Below are positions 1-7,884 of a stretch of 34,350 nucleotides of DNA, piece by piece. Location: assembly GCA_964581465.1 (NCBI GenBank), contig CAZOOP010000043.1, positions 1 to 34,350 on the forward strand, in the 5' to 3' direction. The notes under the pieces were generated by a model, which ran no database searches, was not told where the DNA came from, and saw only the letters and a program-made list of their open reading frames with translations. The position numbers were made by a program, and so were the translations under genes. Within the stretch, counting starts at the first letter, position 1; each line of letters begins with the position of its first letter. Origin of the DNA: WJMB01 sp964581465 (lineage in GTDB: Bacteria > RBG-13-66-14).

Positions 1-680
1 TGGATGTCCGCGCCGGGGGCAAGCGCTACGACGAGTTCCACCGTCGCGCCGTGGAGCACGACGGCGCCCTTTACCTGCGCGGTCGGGTCAGCCGCATCTA
101 CCGCCGCGACGACAAGCTGATCCTCCAGGGCGCCGACACCCTCTCCGGCGAGGCCCTCGAGGTGCCAGTCGACCTCGTCGTCACCGCAACCGCCATGCTG
201 CCCCAGGCCGACTCCCGCGAGCTGGCCCAGACACTGGGCGTCAGTTACGATCGCTACGGCTTCTACGTCGAGGCCCACCCCAAGCTGCGCCCCGTCGAGA
301 CAAACACCGCCGGGATCCACCTGGCCGGGGCTTGTCAGGGTCCCGTGGACATCCCCGAGGCCGTGGCCCAGGGCTCAGCCGCCGCCGCCAAAACCCTGGC
401 GCTGTTCGCCTTCGATGAGCTCGAACGCGAGCCCGTCGTCGCCCGAATCAACGCAACTACCTGCATCGGCTGCTGGGACTGCCTCCACGCCTGCCCATAC
501 GAGGCGATCACCCGCAAGGACCTTCACGACCGCCGCGGCGAGCTGCTGCGCCGCATCGCCGAGGTCAACCCCGGACTCTGCCAGGGCTGCGGGCTGTGCA
601 GCGCCGTCTGCCGCTCCAACAGCGCTCAACTGGCCGGATTCAACGACCTCCAGCTCCATGCCGAGCTCCAGGCGCTCTGA
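1..680 (+). CDS. HdrA-like FAD/iron-sulfur protein, C-terminal part (5' end outside window)
   Basis: The frame is open from base 3 and ends in TGA at 678-680, so the start lies upstream of the window. The visible C-terminal part has the late FAD-domain signature of HdrA-like proteins (HLAGACQGPVDIPEAVAQG, about nt 318-374). Two [4Fe-4S] motifs follow: CIGCWDCLHACP (from about nt 462) and CQGCGLCSAVC (from about nt 579). HdrA proteins carry the bifurcating FAD and pass electrons through such ferredoxin domains. The next gene encodes MvhD, the usual HdrA partner, which supports the assignment. What is seen is the FAD tail plus ferredoxin; membership of a bifurcating complex is inferred. The second cluster motif ends CRSNSA rather than the common CP, a minor variation. 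Confidence 0.85.
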   Translation, partial: DVRAGGKRYDEFHRRAVEHDGALYLRGRVSRIYRRDDKLILQGADTLSGEALEVPVDLVVTATAMLPQADSRELAQTLGVSYDRYGFYVEAHPKLRPVETNTAGIHLAGACQGPVDIPEAVAQGSAAAAKTLALFAFDELEREPVVARINATTCIGCWDCLHACPYEAITRKDLHDRRGELLRRIAEVNPGLCQGCGLCSAVCRSNSAQLAGFNDLQLHAELQAL

Positions 681-751
681 CCCACGCCAACCTGGTTGAC
701 CGGAACCGAAAACACACCGGCTGAACACGGCCTCCGCGGCGCTGACTGCAA

Positions 752-830
752 GGCTTTGGCACGTTTTTTGCGCAAGGAGACGCGCCGGGAGGCAGGTCGG
801 AGGCGATTCCGCAAAAAACGTGCCAAAGCC
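752..830. repeat. Convergent sigma-54 palindrome, copy A
   Basis: The left arm 752-772 is the exact reverse complement of 810-830 (21 bp), with a 37-nt spacer. Each arm contains TTGGCACGTTTTTTGC (plus strand 756-771; minus strand 811-826), matching the sigma-54 consensus with GG and GC separated by 10 bases. The same architecture recurs at 10123, 23524, 27899 and 30726. It lies between the HdrA-like gene and the mvhD operon. The spacer ends GCGATTCC, like the right end of copy E. No clear outer inverted repeat is visible around this copy, unlike the others. Confidence 0.9.
756..771 (+). promoter_or_regulatory. Candidate sigma-54 promoter facing mvhD operon
   Basis: TTGGCACG-TTTT-TTGC matches the -24/-12 consensus. 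Transcription would begin near 783 and read toward the mvhD operon at 1154, leaving a leader of about 370 nt. The opposing site (811-826, minus) would read antisense into the 3' end of the HdrA-like gene. The match is direct; activity is inferred. Confidence 0.5.
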
Positions 831-1153
831 GGGCGTAGTCCCGGGCCCTCGCCGGGGCAACGGTGGCCGAAGTCCGGGACTCCGGGCATGATCAGCAACT
901 GTTTGGTAGCAACCACGCACATCTTGAAAGCCGTCGCGGTGATCAACTGTGGAGACAACGTCAATGATTGCTGGACTCGATGCGGCCGTGGTCGCCCTGG
1001 GGGAGCGCCACCGGGATAGGATCTAATAGTTGGATGGAGTCACCGCTGAAACACGAAACCGCACGGTTTATCGCAGTGTACGATGTCGAGTGATGACAAG
1101 AACACTGAAGTAAATCGGCGACACACGGCCGAAGGCGCAGACGGGAGTAGCAG

Positions 1154-1636
1154 TTGAGCGAGGAAACCACGACAAGCAAGCCAAGTTCATCGGGAGATGA
1201 AACCGCCGTCGAGGCGGCCGTCTGGCGGCCGCGCATCGTCGCGGTGGTCTGCAACTGGTGCACATATCTGGGGATGGACCTGGCGGGCACCAGTCGGCTG
1301 GAGTACACCGCCGACGTCCGGGTGATCAAGGTCCCCTGTACTGGCCGCATTGACCCACTGATGGTCGTCAAGGCCTTCGAGAACGGAGCCGACGGGGTGC
1401 TGGTCTCGGGCTGTCACCCCGGCGACTGCCACTACAACACGGGCAACTACCACGCCCGCCGACGCTGGACGGTCTTCCGCGAGCTCTTCGACTTCACCGG
1501 CCTGGACCTGCGCCGCCTGCACTTCAGTTGGGTCTCGGCGGCCGAGGGGGTCAAGTGGGTCGAGCTGATCAACGGCATCGGCGACACCATCCGCGAACTG
1601 GGTCCCTACGACGACTATCATCAGCTAAGCCGCTGA
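1154..1636 (+). CDS. mvhD: MvhD/FlpD-family [2Fe-2S] electron-transfer subunit
   Basis: The 160-aa protein has the conserved cysteine pattern of the methyl-viologen-reducing hydrogenase delta family: CNWC (residues 33-36), CTGR, and SGCHPGDCHY. Family members bind a [2Fe-2S] cluster and pass electrons between HdrA and a hydrogenase, formate dehydrogenase or NADH module. The start is TTG, with GGAG at 1144-1147; the first 22 residues are a polar tail outside the family core. It follows the HdrA-like gene after a gap holding palindrome copy A and leads a four-gene operon. No hydrogenase or Hdr B/C gene is visible, so the partner enzyme is unknown. The symbol follows family usage. Confidence 0.88.
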   Translation: MSEETTTSKPSSSGDETAVEAAVWRPRIVAVVCNWCTYLGMDLAGTSRLEYTADVRVIKVPCTGRIDPLMVVKAFENGADGVLVSGCHPGDCHYNTGNYHARRRWTVFRELFDFTGLDLRRLHFSWVSAAEGVKWVELINGIGDTIRELGPYDDYHQLSR

Positions 1637-1663
1637 GCGCAGCAGCAAGCAGGAGCGGCATCG

Positions 1664-2779
1664 ATGTCCGACAGCACCCCGGCCCGCCGCATTCCCGGAT
1701 TTGTCGATCTCTTCGACCGCGAGTTGGACGTCGTCTTCGCCGACGCCGTGCGACAGGCGCTGCGCCGTCCGGCGCTGGCCCGCTTTTTGGGCCGCACGCT
1801 GCGCAACCAGCGGCGAGCCTCCCGGCACCGCCGCCGCTGGGGTGAGCGCGGGGTCCACGTCCCGCCCCTGGTGATCTGCAGCGTGACCGACCGCTGCAAC
1901 CTGCGCTGCCCGGGCTGCTACGCCCAGGCCCACCAGCGACCCGCGCGACCGGCGTTGGGCATCGAGCGCCTGGGCGAGCTCCTCGAAGAAGCCGCAGAGC
2001 TCGGCGTCGGGGTGGTCTTCTTGGCCGGGGGCGAGCCCTTCATGCGCCCGGAGATTATCGAGCTGGCGGGCGAACACCGACGGCTCACCTTCCCGGTGTT
2101 CACCAACGGCACGCTGATCGACGACGAATGGATTGACCGCCTGGCCCGCACGCCCAACGTCTTCCCCGCCATTTCCCTGGAGGGCCGCTGTGAGAAGACC
2201 GACGCCCGCCGGGGCGCCGGCACCTACGAGAAGTGCCTGGACCTGGTGCGACGTCTCGATTCGGCCGGTGCGTTCAGCGCCGTCTCGATCACACTGACCA
2301 AAGACAACTTCGCCGAGTGCACCGGTGACGAGTTCGCCCGGGAACTCACGGCGGCCGGTTGTCGGCTGTTCATCTTCGTCGAGTACGTCCCGGTCCGCCC
2401 CGGTACCCAGGACCAGACCCTGGACGCGGCGCTGCGCGAGCGGATGATCGCCCGGCTGGGCGAGCTGCAGCGTGAACACGGCGCGCTCTTCATCGCCTTC
2501 CCCGGTGACGAAGAGCCCTACGAGGGCTGCCTGTCGGCGGGAAGGGGCTTCGTCCATATCGGACCCGACGGCGGGCTGGAGCCCTGCCCCTTCGCCCCCT
2601 ACTCCGACGTCAACCTCGTTGAGACCGACCTCAAGGACGCCCTGAACTCCGAGTTCCTCAGGCGCATCCAGGCCGAGCACGACAGGATGACCGAGAGCGA
2701 GGGCGGTTGCGCCCTCTGGACCCACCGCGACTGGGTGCGCTCGCTGCTGCGTGATTCGACCGAACGGGAGAACGCGTGA
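1664..2779 (+). CDS. Radical SAM protein with SPASM-like C-terminus
   Basis: The 371-aa protein has the radical SAM cluster motif CNLRCPGCY (Cys78, Cys82, Cys85), followed by LAGGEPFMRPEI, the SAM-binding GGE segment. A C-terminal segment GCLSAGRGFVHIGPDGGLEP plus CPF resembles the auxiliary-cluster region of SPASM-type enzymes, though with fewer cysteines than full SPASM domains. The N-terminal 60 residues are basic and helical. It starts 27 nt after mvhD and overlaps the next gene by 4 nt (GTGA), so it is co-transcribed with electron-transfer genes that could supply reducing power. The substrate cannot be told; a peptide or small-molecule modification is equally possible. Confidence 0.85.
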   Translation: MSDSTPARRIPGFVDLFDRELDVVFADAVRQALRRPALARFLGRTLRNQRRASRHRRRWGERGVHVPPLVICSVTDRCNLRCPGCYAQAHQRPARPALGIERLGELLEEAAELGVGVVFLAGGEPFMRPEIIELAGEHRRLTFPVFTNGTLIDDEWIDRLARTPNVFPAISLEGRCEKTDARRGAGTYEKCLDLVRRLDSAGAFSAVSITLTKDNFAECTGDEFARELTAAGCRLFIFVEYVPVRPGTQDQTLDAALRERMIARLGELQREHGALFIAFPGDEEPYEGCLSAGRGFVHIGPDGGLEPCPFAPYSDVNLVETDLKDALNSEFLRRIQAEHDRMTESEGGCALWTHRDWVRSLLRDSTERENA

Positions 2780-3672
2780 GGAAACGCGTGCTGGTCATCC
2801 ACGGCGGACCGCGTCGCGGAGCCACCTGGAGGCTGGTCCGGCGCCTGGAGGAACGGATCGACGCTCTGGAAGGTCCGGAGCCGGTGGAGTTCGATTACCT
2901 GCACCTGGCCGAGTGCGACCTGCGAAGCTGCCGGGGCTGCTTCACCTGCTTCGTGCGCGGCGAGGAGCACTGCCCCCTCGACGACGAGCGGGCGGCGATC
3001 GAGGAGCGGATGCTGGCCGCCGATGGCGTGGTCTTCGCCACCCCCAACTACGCCGGCGGGATGGCCTCGGGGATGAAGACCCTGCTCGAACGCACGGCCT
3101 TCCGGATGCACCGGCCGCGCTACTTCGACCAGTTCACCGTCTTCGTGGTCACTTCGGGCGGACCGGCCGGGATCGGCGGCACCCTCAAGGGTATGGAGTC
3201 CTTCACGGCGATGGGCTTCCGCAAGGTGGCGGTGCTGGCCCGCCCCGTCATCCATCCGGCGGCCCGCAGCCTGCTGGAGACCGAGCGTGACCGGCGCCGG
3301 ACCACCGCCGCCGTCGAGAAAGCCGCCAAGCGATTCCACCGGGCGCTGGTCGAAAAACCCCGGCGGCGTATCGGCCTGGGCGACCTGATCCACTTCGCGG
3401 CGATGAAGGGCACGCTGGAGTACGGCCGTAGCTACTTCGCCGCCGACTACCGCCATTATCGCGACCGCGGCTGGCTGGAACCCGGCGTCGACTACTTCGT
3501 TCCGGGGCGGATCGGGCCGCTCAAACGCTTGCTGGGACGGCTGTTCCAGCGCATGATCCGCCGGTTCACCCGCCGTGCCGTTCTGGAGAACGGCCATGAT
3601 CCAACCGAGATCCGACGGCTGGAACCCGGCGAGTACCCCTCGACCTGCGAGAAGGCCCACGGGGACAAATGA
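2776..3672 (+). CDS. Iron-sulfur flavoprotein / NADPH-dependent FMN reductase family
   Basis: The 298-aa protein begins RVLVIHGGPRRGATWRLV, a flavodoxin-fold phosphate loop, and has the compact cysteine motif CRGCFTCF plus a later Cys (Cys52, 55, 58, 66), as in Isf-type flavoproteins. FATPNYAGGMASGMKTLLER is the FMN-contacting loop. Residues after about 190 form an extra basic C-terminal extension not typical of the short reductases. Start GTG at 2776 overlaps the preceding stop; GGAG sits at 2767-2770. Such proteins transfer electrons from ferredoxin to small acceptors; here the context suggests service to the Hdr/MvhD chain or to the radical SAM enzyme. The exact acceptor is unknown. Confidence 0.8.
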   Translation: MRKRVLVIHGGPRRGATWRLVRRLEERIDALEGPEPVEFDYLHLAECDLRSCRGCFTCFVRGEEHCPLDDERAAIEERMLAADGVVFATPNYAGGMASGMKTLLERTAFRMHRPRYFDQFTVFVVTSGGPAGIGGTLKGMESFTAMGFRKVAVLARPVIHPAARSLLETERDRRRTTAAVEKAAKRFHRALVEKPRRRIGLGDLIHFAAMKGTLEYGRSYFAADYRHYRDRGWLEPGVDYFVPGRIGPLKRLLGRLFQRMIRRFTRRAVLENGHDPTEIRRLEPGEYPSTCEKAHGDK

Positions 3673-4628
3673 GTTTCATCTACGCCAGACCCAACCTCTT
3701 CCAGCGTTTGCGCGGCAAGCTGCGCAAGCTGGTCAAGGGGCGGCGCAAGGGGAGCAAAGTGGACAAGGAACTGCGCGCCCAGGCTCGCGAGCTGCTCGCT
3801 TCGGGCCGGGCCGACGTCGTCATCGGCTACACGATCACCCGGGACGGCGAGGCCCGTCGACCCGTCTTCGTCGACGACGCGACCGGGATCGACGAACTGG
3901 TCTTCGACGAGCTCTGCCACCACAACCTGACCGCCTATCTCACCAGGCGCTACAAGCCGCTGGGCGCCGTCTGGAAGAAGCCCGCCGTGGTGGTCAAGGG
4001 CTGCGACGCCAAGGCCGTGGTGGGTCTGCTTCAGGAGGCCCAACTCGACCGCGACGCCGTCACCCTGATCGGCGTCGCCTGCGACGGCGTGGAGCTCGAC
4101 GGCGAGAAGCCGCACAAGTGCGAGATCTGCGACGCCCACACACCGCGCGGCGTCGACATCATCGTCGGCAAGGCTTCGACCGCCGATCCCGCAGAGCCCG
4201 TCCCCGATTACCATCCCTCCGAAGCGGCCCGGGAGTTGGCCGAGCGTCCCCCGGCCGAGCGCTTCGCCTTCTGGCGCGAGCAGTTCGCCAAATGCCTGCG
4301 CTGCTACGCCTGCCGCGAGGCCTGTCCGCTGTGCACCTGCGAGCGCTGCATCGCCGACTCCAACCAGCCCCAGTGGGTGCCGACCAGCCCCCACGAGGCC
4401 GGCAACTGGAGCTGGAACCTGGTGCGGGCCTTCCATCTGGCCGGACGCTGCATCGGTTGCGGCGAGTGCGCCCGGGTCTGCCCCGTCGACATCCCGCTGG
4501 ATCTGCTCAACCAGCACCTGCGCCGGGTGGTCGCTCGACGCTTCGACTACATCGCCGGACGCGACGCCGAGGCCCGGCCGCCCCTGACCGCCTACCGAGA
4601 AGAGGACGCCGAGGAGTTCATCCGCTGA
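3669..4628 (+). CDS. FrhB/AsrA-like protein with two [4Fe-4S] motifs
   Basis: The 319-aa protein overlaps the previous gene by ATGA. The N-terminal half has the FrhB/AsrA-type signature VVVKGCDAKAVVGLLQEA with conserved Cys at 138, 151 and 154. The C-terminal half carries a cysteine-dense motif CLRCYACREACPLCTCERC (209-227) and a ferredoxin motif CIGCGECARVCP (about 261-272). Domain order matches the protein at 9027, so the two are distant paralogs. These proteins usually connect flavin or NADH modules to Hdr-type complexes. Its place at the end of the mvhD operon supports electron transfer. Formate dehydrogenase beta-like function is an alternative. Confidence 0.8.
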   Translation: MSFIYARPNLFQRLRGKLRKLVKGRRKGSKVDKELRAQARELLASGRADVVIGYTITRDGEARRPVFVDDATGIDELVFDELCHHNLTAYLTRRYKPLGAVWKKPAVVVKGCDAKAVVGLLQEAQLDRDAVTLIGVACDGVELDGEKPHKCEICDAHTPRGVDIIVGKASTADPAEPVPDYHPSEAARELAERPPAERFAFWREQFAKCLRCYACREACPLCTCERCIADSNQPQWVPTSPHEAGNWSWNLVRAFHLAGRCIGCGECARVCPVDIPLDLLNQHLRRVVARRFDYIAGRDAEARPPLTAYREEDAEEFIR

Positions 4629-5157
4629 GGGCGGTAAATCCGCTCGGATTGATCCACCGAGCGTGAGGTCGCCGTCTGGGTACTCCGTGTTTTTATACCG
4701 ATATAACCATGCACACTCTTTATGTCTGTTATTGATGCACTTATTAGTATAGTAGAAATCGGATTGGCATGTATTATAAGCTGCTGTTAAAGCACATCGT
4801 TTACAGTTCACACATTTTGTCACTGTCACTTCTTGGCTGCTCATAAGAAACAAGTGCTTTTGATACCTCACACGTATTATTATCAGCAGATTGCAACCAC
4901 CACCCGGTCCGAATAGGATACACGATCCCTAACCTAAGATATACATCGCTTGGCAGTCTTACTGCCGCCCTATCGGCGTGAAGCAATCACCTTGCATCGG
5001 CGCCAGACAAGCTGTTACATCGATGCTCATTTGCCGGACGAGCGACACCCGGCGTTGGCTCAGTTCCGGTCTCGTAGAGAACTGTACCGAGTATTGAGCC
5101 GAACAACTCAGACTCCGAACCAACTTCGCGACAGCACCGCTAAGGAAAAGAAACCAC
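4629..5157. other. AT-richer intergenic stretch
   Basis: No convincing gene is seen. Base composition is clearly more AT-rich than the flanking operons from about 4680 to 4960. The only recognisable content is an inverted fragment of the dispersed island repeat (4883-4937). The last part (5142-5150, AAGGAAAAG) supplies the ribosome binding site of the methyltransferase. Confidence 0.6.
4883..4937 (-). repeat. Fragment of dispersed intergenic repeat (module Q), inverted
   Basis: Read on the minus strand this gives TTAGGGATCGTGTATCC, then TTCGGACC, then a stretch ending CTGATAATAATA. It parallels bases 27019-27078 (TAGGGATCGTATACCC, TTTCGGACC, CTGTTGATAATAG). Similarity fades further in, so this is a truncated copy. 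Confidence 0.6.
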
Positions 5158-5883
5158 GTGGCCTTCCTCGGCAACCTCATCCATCGCGTCCCGCTGCTCT
5201 CCCGACTCGTCGGCAGGCTGCGCTCCAGGAAGGAACGACACCGCCTGCGGAACAGGAGCACCGCCGAGGTTTTCGAGGAGATCCACCGCACCAACGCCTG
5301 GGGCGGACGGGACTCCCTTTCCGGCACAGGCTCCGACGCCGAGCAGACCCGGCTGGTTGTCGCCGCGCTCCAGCGGATCATCGCCGAACGAAACGTCGCC
5401 ACATTGCTGGACATCCCCTGCGGCGACTTCCACTGGATGCGCCACGCCGACCTCGCCGGGGCGGACTACACCGGCGCCGACATCGTCGACGAGTTGATCG
5501 AAGAGAACCGCCGCCGCTACACCCGACCACGGACGGCTTTCCGCCGCTTGGACCTGCTAAGCGACGAGCTGCCCCGGGTGGACCTGGTCTTCTGCCGGGA
5601 CTGCCTGGTCCATTTCTCCCACGCCGACGTGCGGCGGGCGCTGGCCAATATCATCGGCAGCGGCTCGCGCTTCCTGCTGACGACGACTTTCAGCGAGCAG
5701 CGGTTCAACGCCGAGATCGTCACCGGCCAGTGGCGCCGGCTCAACCTGGAACGACCACCCTTCTCGCTGCCGTCGCCCCTCGAACTGATCAACGAGGGCT
5801 GCACGGAGGAGGACGGCGCCTTCGCCGACAAGTCCCTGGGCCTGTGGCGGATCGAGGATTTGAGGCGGCGGAGCGGCCGTTGA
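5158..5883 (+). CDS. Class I SAM-dependent methyltransferase
   Basis: The 241-aa protein has motif I as LLDIPCGDFHWMRHADLAG, an acidic residue in YTGADIVDELI (motif II), and DLVFCRDCLVHFSHADVRRA corresponding to motifs IV/V. The N-terminal 40 residues are basic with a hydrophobic stretch. Start is GTG with AAGGA at 5142-5146. It stands alone between two intergenic islands; nothing nearby names a substrate. Small-molecule or sugar methylation are both possible. Fold assignment is firm, function is not. Confidence 0.75.
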   Translation: MAFLGNLIHRVPLLSRLVGRLRSRKERHRLRNRSTAEVFEEIHRTNAWGGRDSLSGTGSDAEQTRLVVAALQRIIAERNVATLLDIPCGDFHWMRHADLAGADYTGADIVDELIEENRRRYTRPRTAFRRLDLLSDELPRVDLVFCRDCLVHFSHADVRRALANIIGSGSRFLLTTTFSEQRFNAEIVTGQWRRLNLERPPFSLPSPLELINEGCTEEDGAFADKSLGLWRIEDLRRRSGR

Positions 5884-6110
5884 CAACACGGATATCCCTT
5901 TGACCAGGCGGCCCGGCAATCCCTCAAGCGTCACATTCTGATCAAGGCGAGAGAGTGCAGACAAGCGTCCAGATCGTTGATACCGCATGGGCGGAACTCG
6001 ACCGGCGCTATCAAACCGGATAGCTCAGGGCGACGAACCCGTTACCCGCCGCTTGTTGACTCACCCGCAGACAATCGGCCGCCAGTATCGTTGGGGATCG
6101 CCGACTCTTA

Positions 6111-6176
6111 CCTGACCGGATCGTGATTGCATCCTGTTGATAGTAGAGGTGATGATCGGCGGATAGCGGTCACAGC
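6111..6176 (+). repeat. Dispersed intergenic repeat, module Q copy
   Basis: Contains ATCCTGTTGATAGTAGAGGT and GCGGTCACAG, shared with 12876-12930 and 27050-27105. Only the first third of the longer module seen at 27019-27210 is present here. Confidence 0.75.
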
Positions 6177-6199
6177 ATCACAAGCGGGCCATGGAGCGT

Positions 6200-6275
6200 C
6201 GTCGGATCCTGTACTCACAGCCTGGTCGGCTGCTGATGCGGAACCAACAGCCGCTGGCTTCCGGCGTAACTCAAA
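6200..6275 (+). repeat. Dispersed intergenic repeat, module P copy
   Basis: Shares CGGATCCT..ACTCACAGCC, GCGGAACCAA.AGCCG and GGYTTCCGGCG with 26873-26947, in the same orientation. In island III module P precedes Q; here it follows Q. Confidence 0.7.
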
Positions 6276-6370
6276 GCAAGGCCCGGTTCAGCGCCACCAT
6301 GCATTGGTATTACAATGCATTGGTATGACTATACGGCGGGATGACAATGGCGGCGATTACGAAATATCAA

Positions 6371-6427
6371 GCATTGAATGACAATCTATCTGCGAGATGA
6401 GTCCGATCAGCTACGAGTGATAATCCC
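6371..6427 (+). repeat. Dispersed intergenic repeat, module S copy
   Basis: GCATTGAATGACAATC, GATGAGTCCGATCA and TAATCCC parallel 27366-27422. In island III this module follows R; here it precedes R. Confidence 0.65.
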
Positions 6428-6519
6428 AAGAGTTTATCTATGACGAATCTATGGCGAATCCAGTAAACGACAGCCTTGAATAACCCCGAGGACGGCGCGC
6501 CGCCACAAGCCAAGAGCAC

Positions 6520-6645
6520 TAATAAAAAGCAATAACGACGTGCTGAATCAAGGCTTGACCAAAACGGCGCATTGCCGGGGAATAACAACCGGCCCGGCAA
6601 GCCTTTACCCATCAGCCTGATCCGGTCCCAACACGTTCCATGATG
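6520..6645 (+). repeat. Dispersed intergenic repeat, module R copy
   Basis: Shares CGGCGCATTGCCGGGGAATA, ACCGGCCCGGCAAGCC and CAACACGTTCCATGATG with 27211-27352, with 13112-13230 (inverted) and with 13753-13814. Confidence 0.7.
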
Positions 6646-6670
6646 CCAAAGAGTTTTGCAGCCACGCCCA

Positions 6671-6682
6671 AGTTTGCAAACT
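6671..6682. promoter_or_regulatory. 12-bp perfect palindrome upstream of propeller gene
   Basis: AGTTTGCAAACT is a perfect palindrome 30 bases before the start at 6712. It could be an operator, but no promoter elements are clear beside it and no second copy was seen. Confidence 0.25.
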
Positions 6683-6711
6683 AGACGTTAGCACTACACC
6701 AAGGGGGACCC

Positions 6712-7884
6712 ATGGGGGAGGAGTTCAGTTGTCCGAACTGCGGGAGTGACGTCGACATCGACGACATCACCTGTCCCAGTTGCGGATACAACTTCAGGGA
6801 ATCGACATCCTTCTCGACGCTGGGCGCCGACAGCGGCCGCGTTTCGACCTCGCCGCGACGCTCATCGGGCGGCGGGGTCCGTCGGGGCTCCGGCGGTTCC
6901 TGCCTGGGCAGGATCATCCTCTGGACGGTGATCATCGGCGTGGTTATCCTGGCCCTGGTGGAGCTTTTGAACATGCCCTTCGTCGACGGCGAGGAACCCT
7001 GCTGGTCCCCCGACGGCCACTACCTGGCCTTCGTCCGCGACGGCGAGATCTACATCGTCGATCGCGAGGGCGACAACGAGCGTTTTCTGACTGCTGGCCG
7101 CTTCCCCGACTGGTCCCCCGACGGCTCGCGGCTCGCCTTCCACGACGCCGCCGACGGCGACAACGACATCTACGTCATCAACGCCGACGGCTCGAACCTT
7201 ATCAAACTGACCGACAACGACCAGCACGACGAGTTCCCGCGTTGGACAGGTGACGGCGAGCGCATCGTCTACGCCTACTCGCCGGTCGGACACGGTGAGA
7301 TCCACTGGATCGACGTCCACAGCGGGATCGACAAGCTGATCTCCTACGGCGCCCCGCCCCTGGACATCTCGCCGGACGGGCTGATGCTGGCCTACAACGA
7401 GGACGGTGTGTTGGTCGTCGAGCTGCTTTCCAGCGAGTACGGACCAAACGCGCTTTCAGCCCACGAACGGGAGCGACAGGGTATTCCCGAGCCGGACTGG
7501 CCGCTCAACACCGACAACGAGTGGGAGCTGCGCCGACGCTTCCGCTTCCCGGGCAAGAGCTGGCTGCGTTGGGCCGAGGACAGCGACACCATCGTTTATG
7601 TCCGCTCCGACACCGTCTACGTCGCCGACGGCTACGAGGCCCACGGACTGGACTTCTTCGACGATCCCATCGGCAGCCTGGAGAACGTTGAAAAGGGAGC
7701 GCAGCCCTTCCTCGAACGCGACGGCGAGACCGTCAGCCTGGTCTCCTCGAGTTTCCTGGGCATCTTCTCCGGCATCTACCGGGTCGAGGACGATGATTAC
7801 GAGTACAACACCTCGGGCGACGACTGGGGTGGCGAGGACGAGCCCGTCGATCTCAATGTCGATTACAATGCGGGAGGACGATGA
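6712..7884 (+). CDS. Zinc-ribbon, single-TM, TolB-like beta-propeller protein
   Basis: The 390-aa protein begins with a four-cysteine zinc ribbon (CPNCGSDVDIDDITCPSCGY, from residue 7). A Ser/Gly/Arg-rich linker and one membrane segment follow (about residues 66-88, IILWTVIIGVVILALVELL). The outer part has PD40/TolB-like blade repeats: WSPDGHYLAFVRDGEIYIVD, then PDWSPDGSRLAFHDAADGDN, then WTGDGERIVYAYSP. This predicts a cytoplasmic zinc ribbon with an extracytoplasmic propeller. GGGGGA precedes the ATG at 6712. It overlaps the SagB-type gene by ATGA, implying one operon. Binding partner unknown; the architecture is clear, the role is not. Confidence 0.75.
   Translation: MGEEFSCPNCGSDVDIDDITCPSCGYNFRESTSFSTLGADSGRVSTSPRRSSGGGVRRGSGGSCLGRIILWTVIIGVVILALVELLNMPFVDGEEPCWSPDGHYLAFVRDGEIYIVDREGDNERFLTAGRFPDWSPDGSRLAFHDAADGDNDIYVINADGSNLIKLTDNDQHDEFPRWTGDGERIVYAYSPVGHGEIHWIDVHSGIDKLISYGAPPLDISPDGLMLAYNEDGVLVVELLSSEYGPNALSAHERERQGIPEPDWPLNTDNEWELRRRFRFPGKSWLRWAEDSDTIVYVRSDTVYVADGYEAHGLDFFDDPIGSLENVEKGAQPFLERDGETVSLVSSSFLGIFSGIYRVEDDDYEYNTSGDDWGGEDEPVDLNVDYNAGGR

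Larger units (their letters stand above)
5884..6711. other. Intergenic island I (mosaic repeat region)
   Basis: No supported gene. The island is a mosaic of modules found elsewhere in the window: Q at 6111-6176, P at 6200-6275, S at 6371-6427 and R at 6520-6645. A 12-bp direct repeat ATGCATTGGTAT occurs at 6299-6310 and 6315-6326. A perfect 12-bp palindrome lies at 6671-6682. Confidence 0.7.

Noticed and set aside
696..1019. 107-aa open frame across palindrome copy A
   Set aside because: The frame is created by the inverted repeat; its product is Arg-rich with no family resemblance.
1786..1805. A TGGCCCG-CTTT-TTGG segment resembling a sigma-54 site
   Set aside because: It lacks the -12 GC, lies inside the radical SAM gene and has no inverted partner arm.
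1625..2725. Long minus-strand open frames (366 aa here; similar ones at 2599-3660 and 11307-12431)
   Set aside because: They are exact antisense shadows of clear genes in high-GC DNA, with Val/Gly/Ala/Asp-rich products and no motifs or ribosome binding sites.
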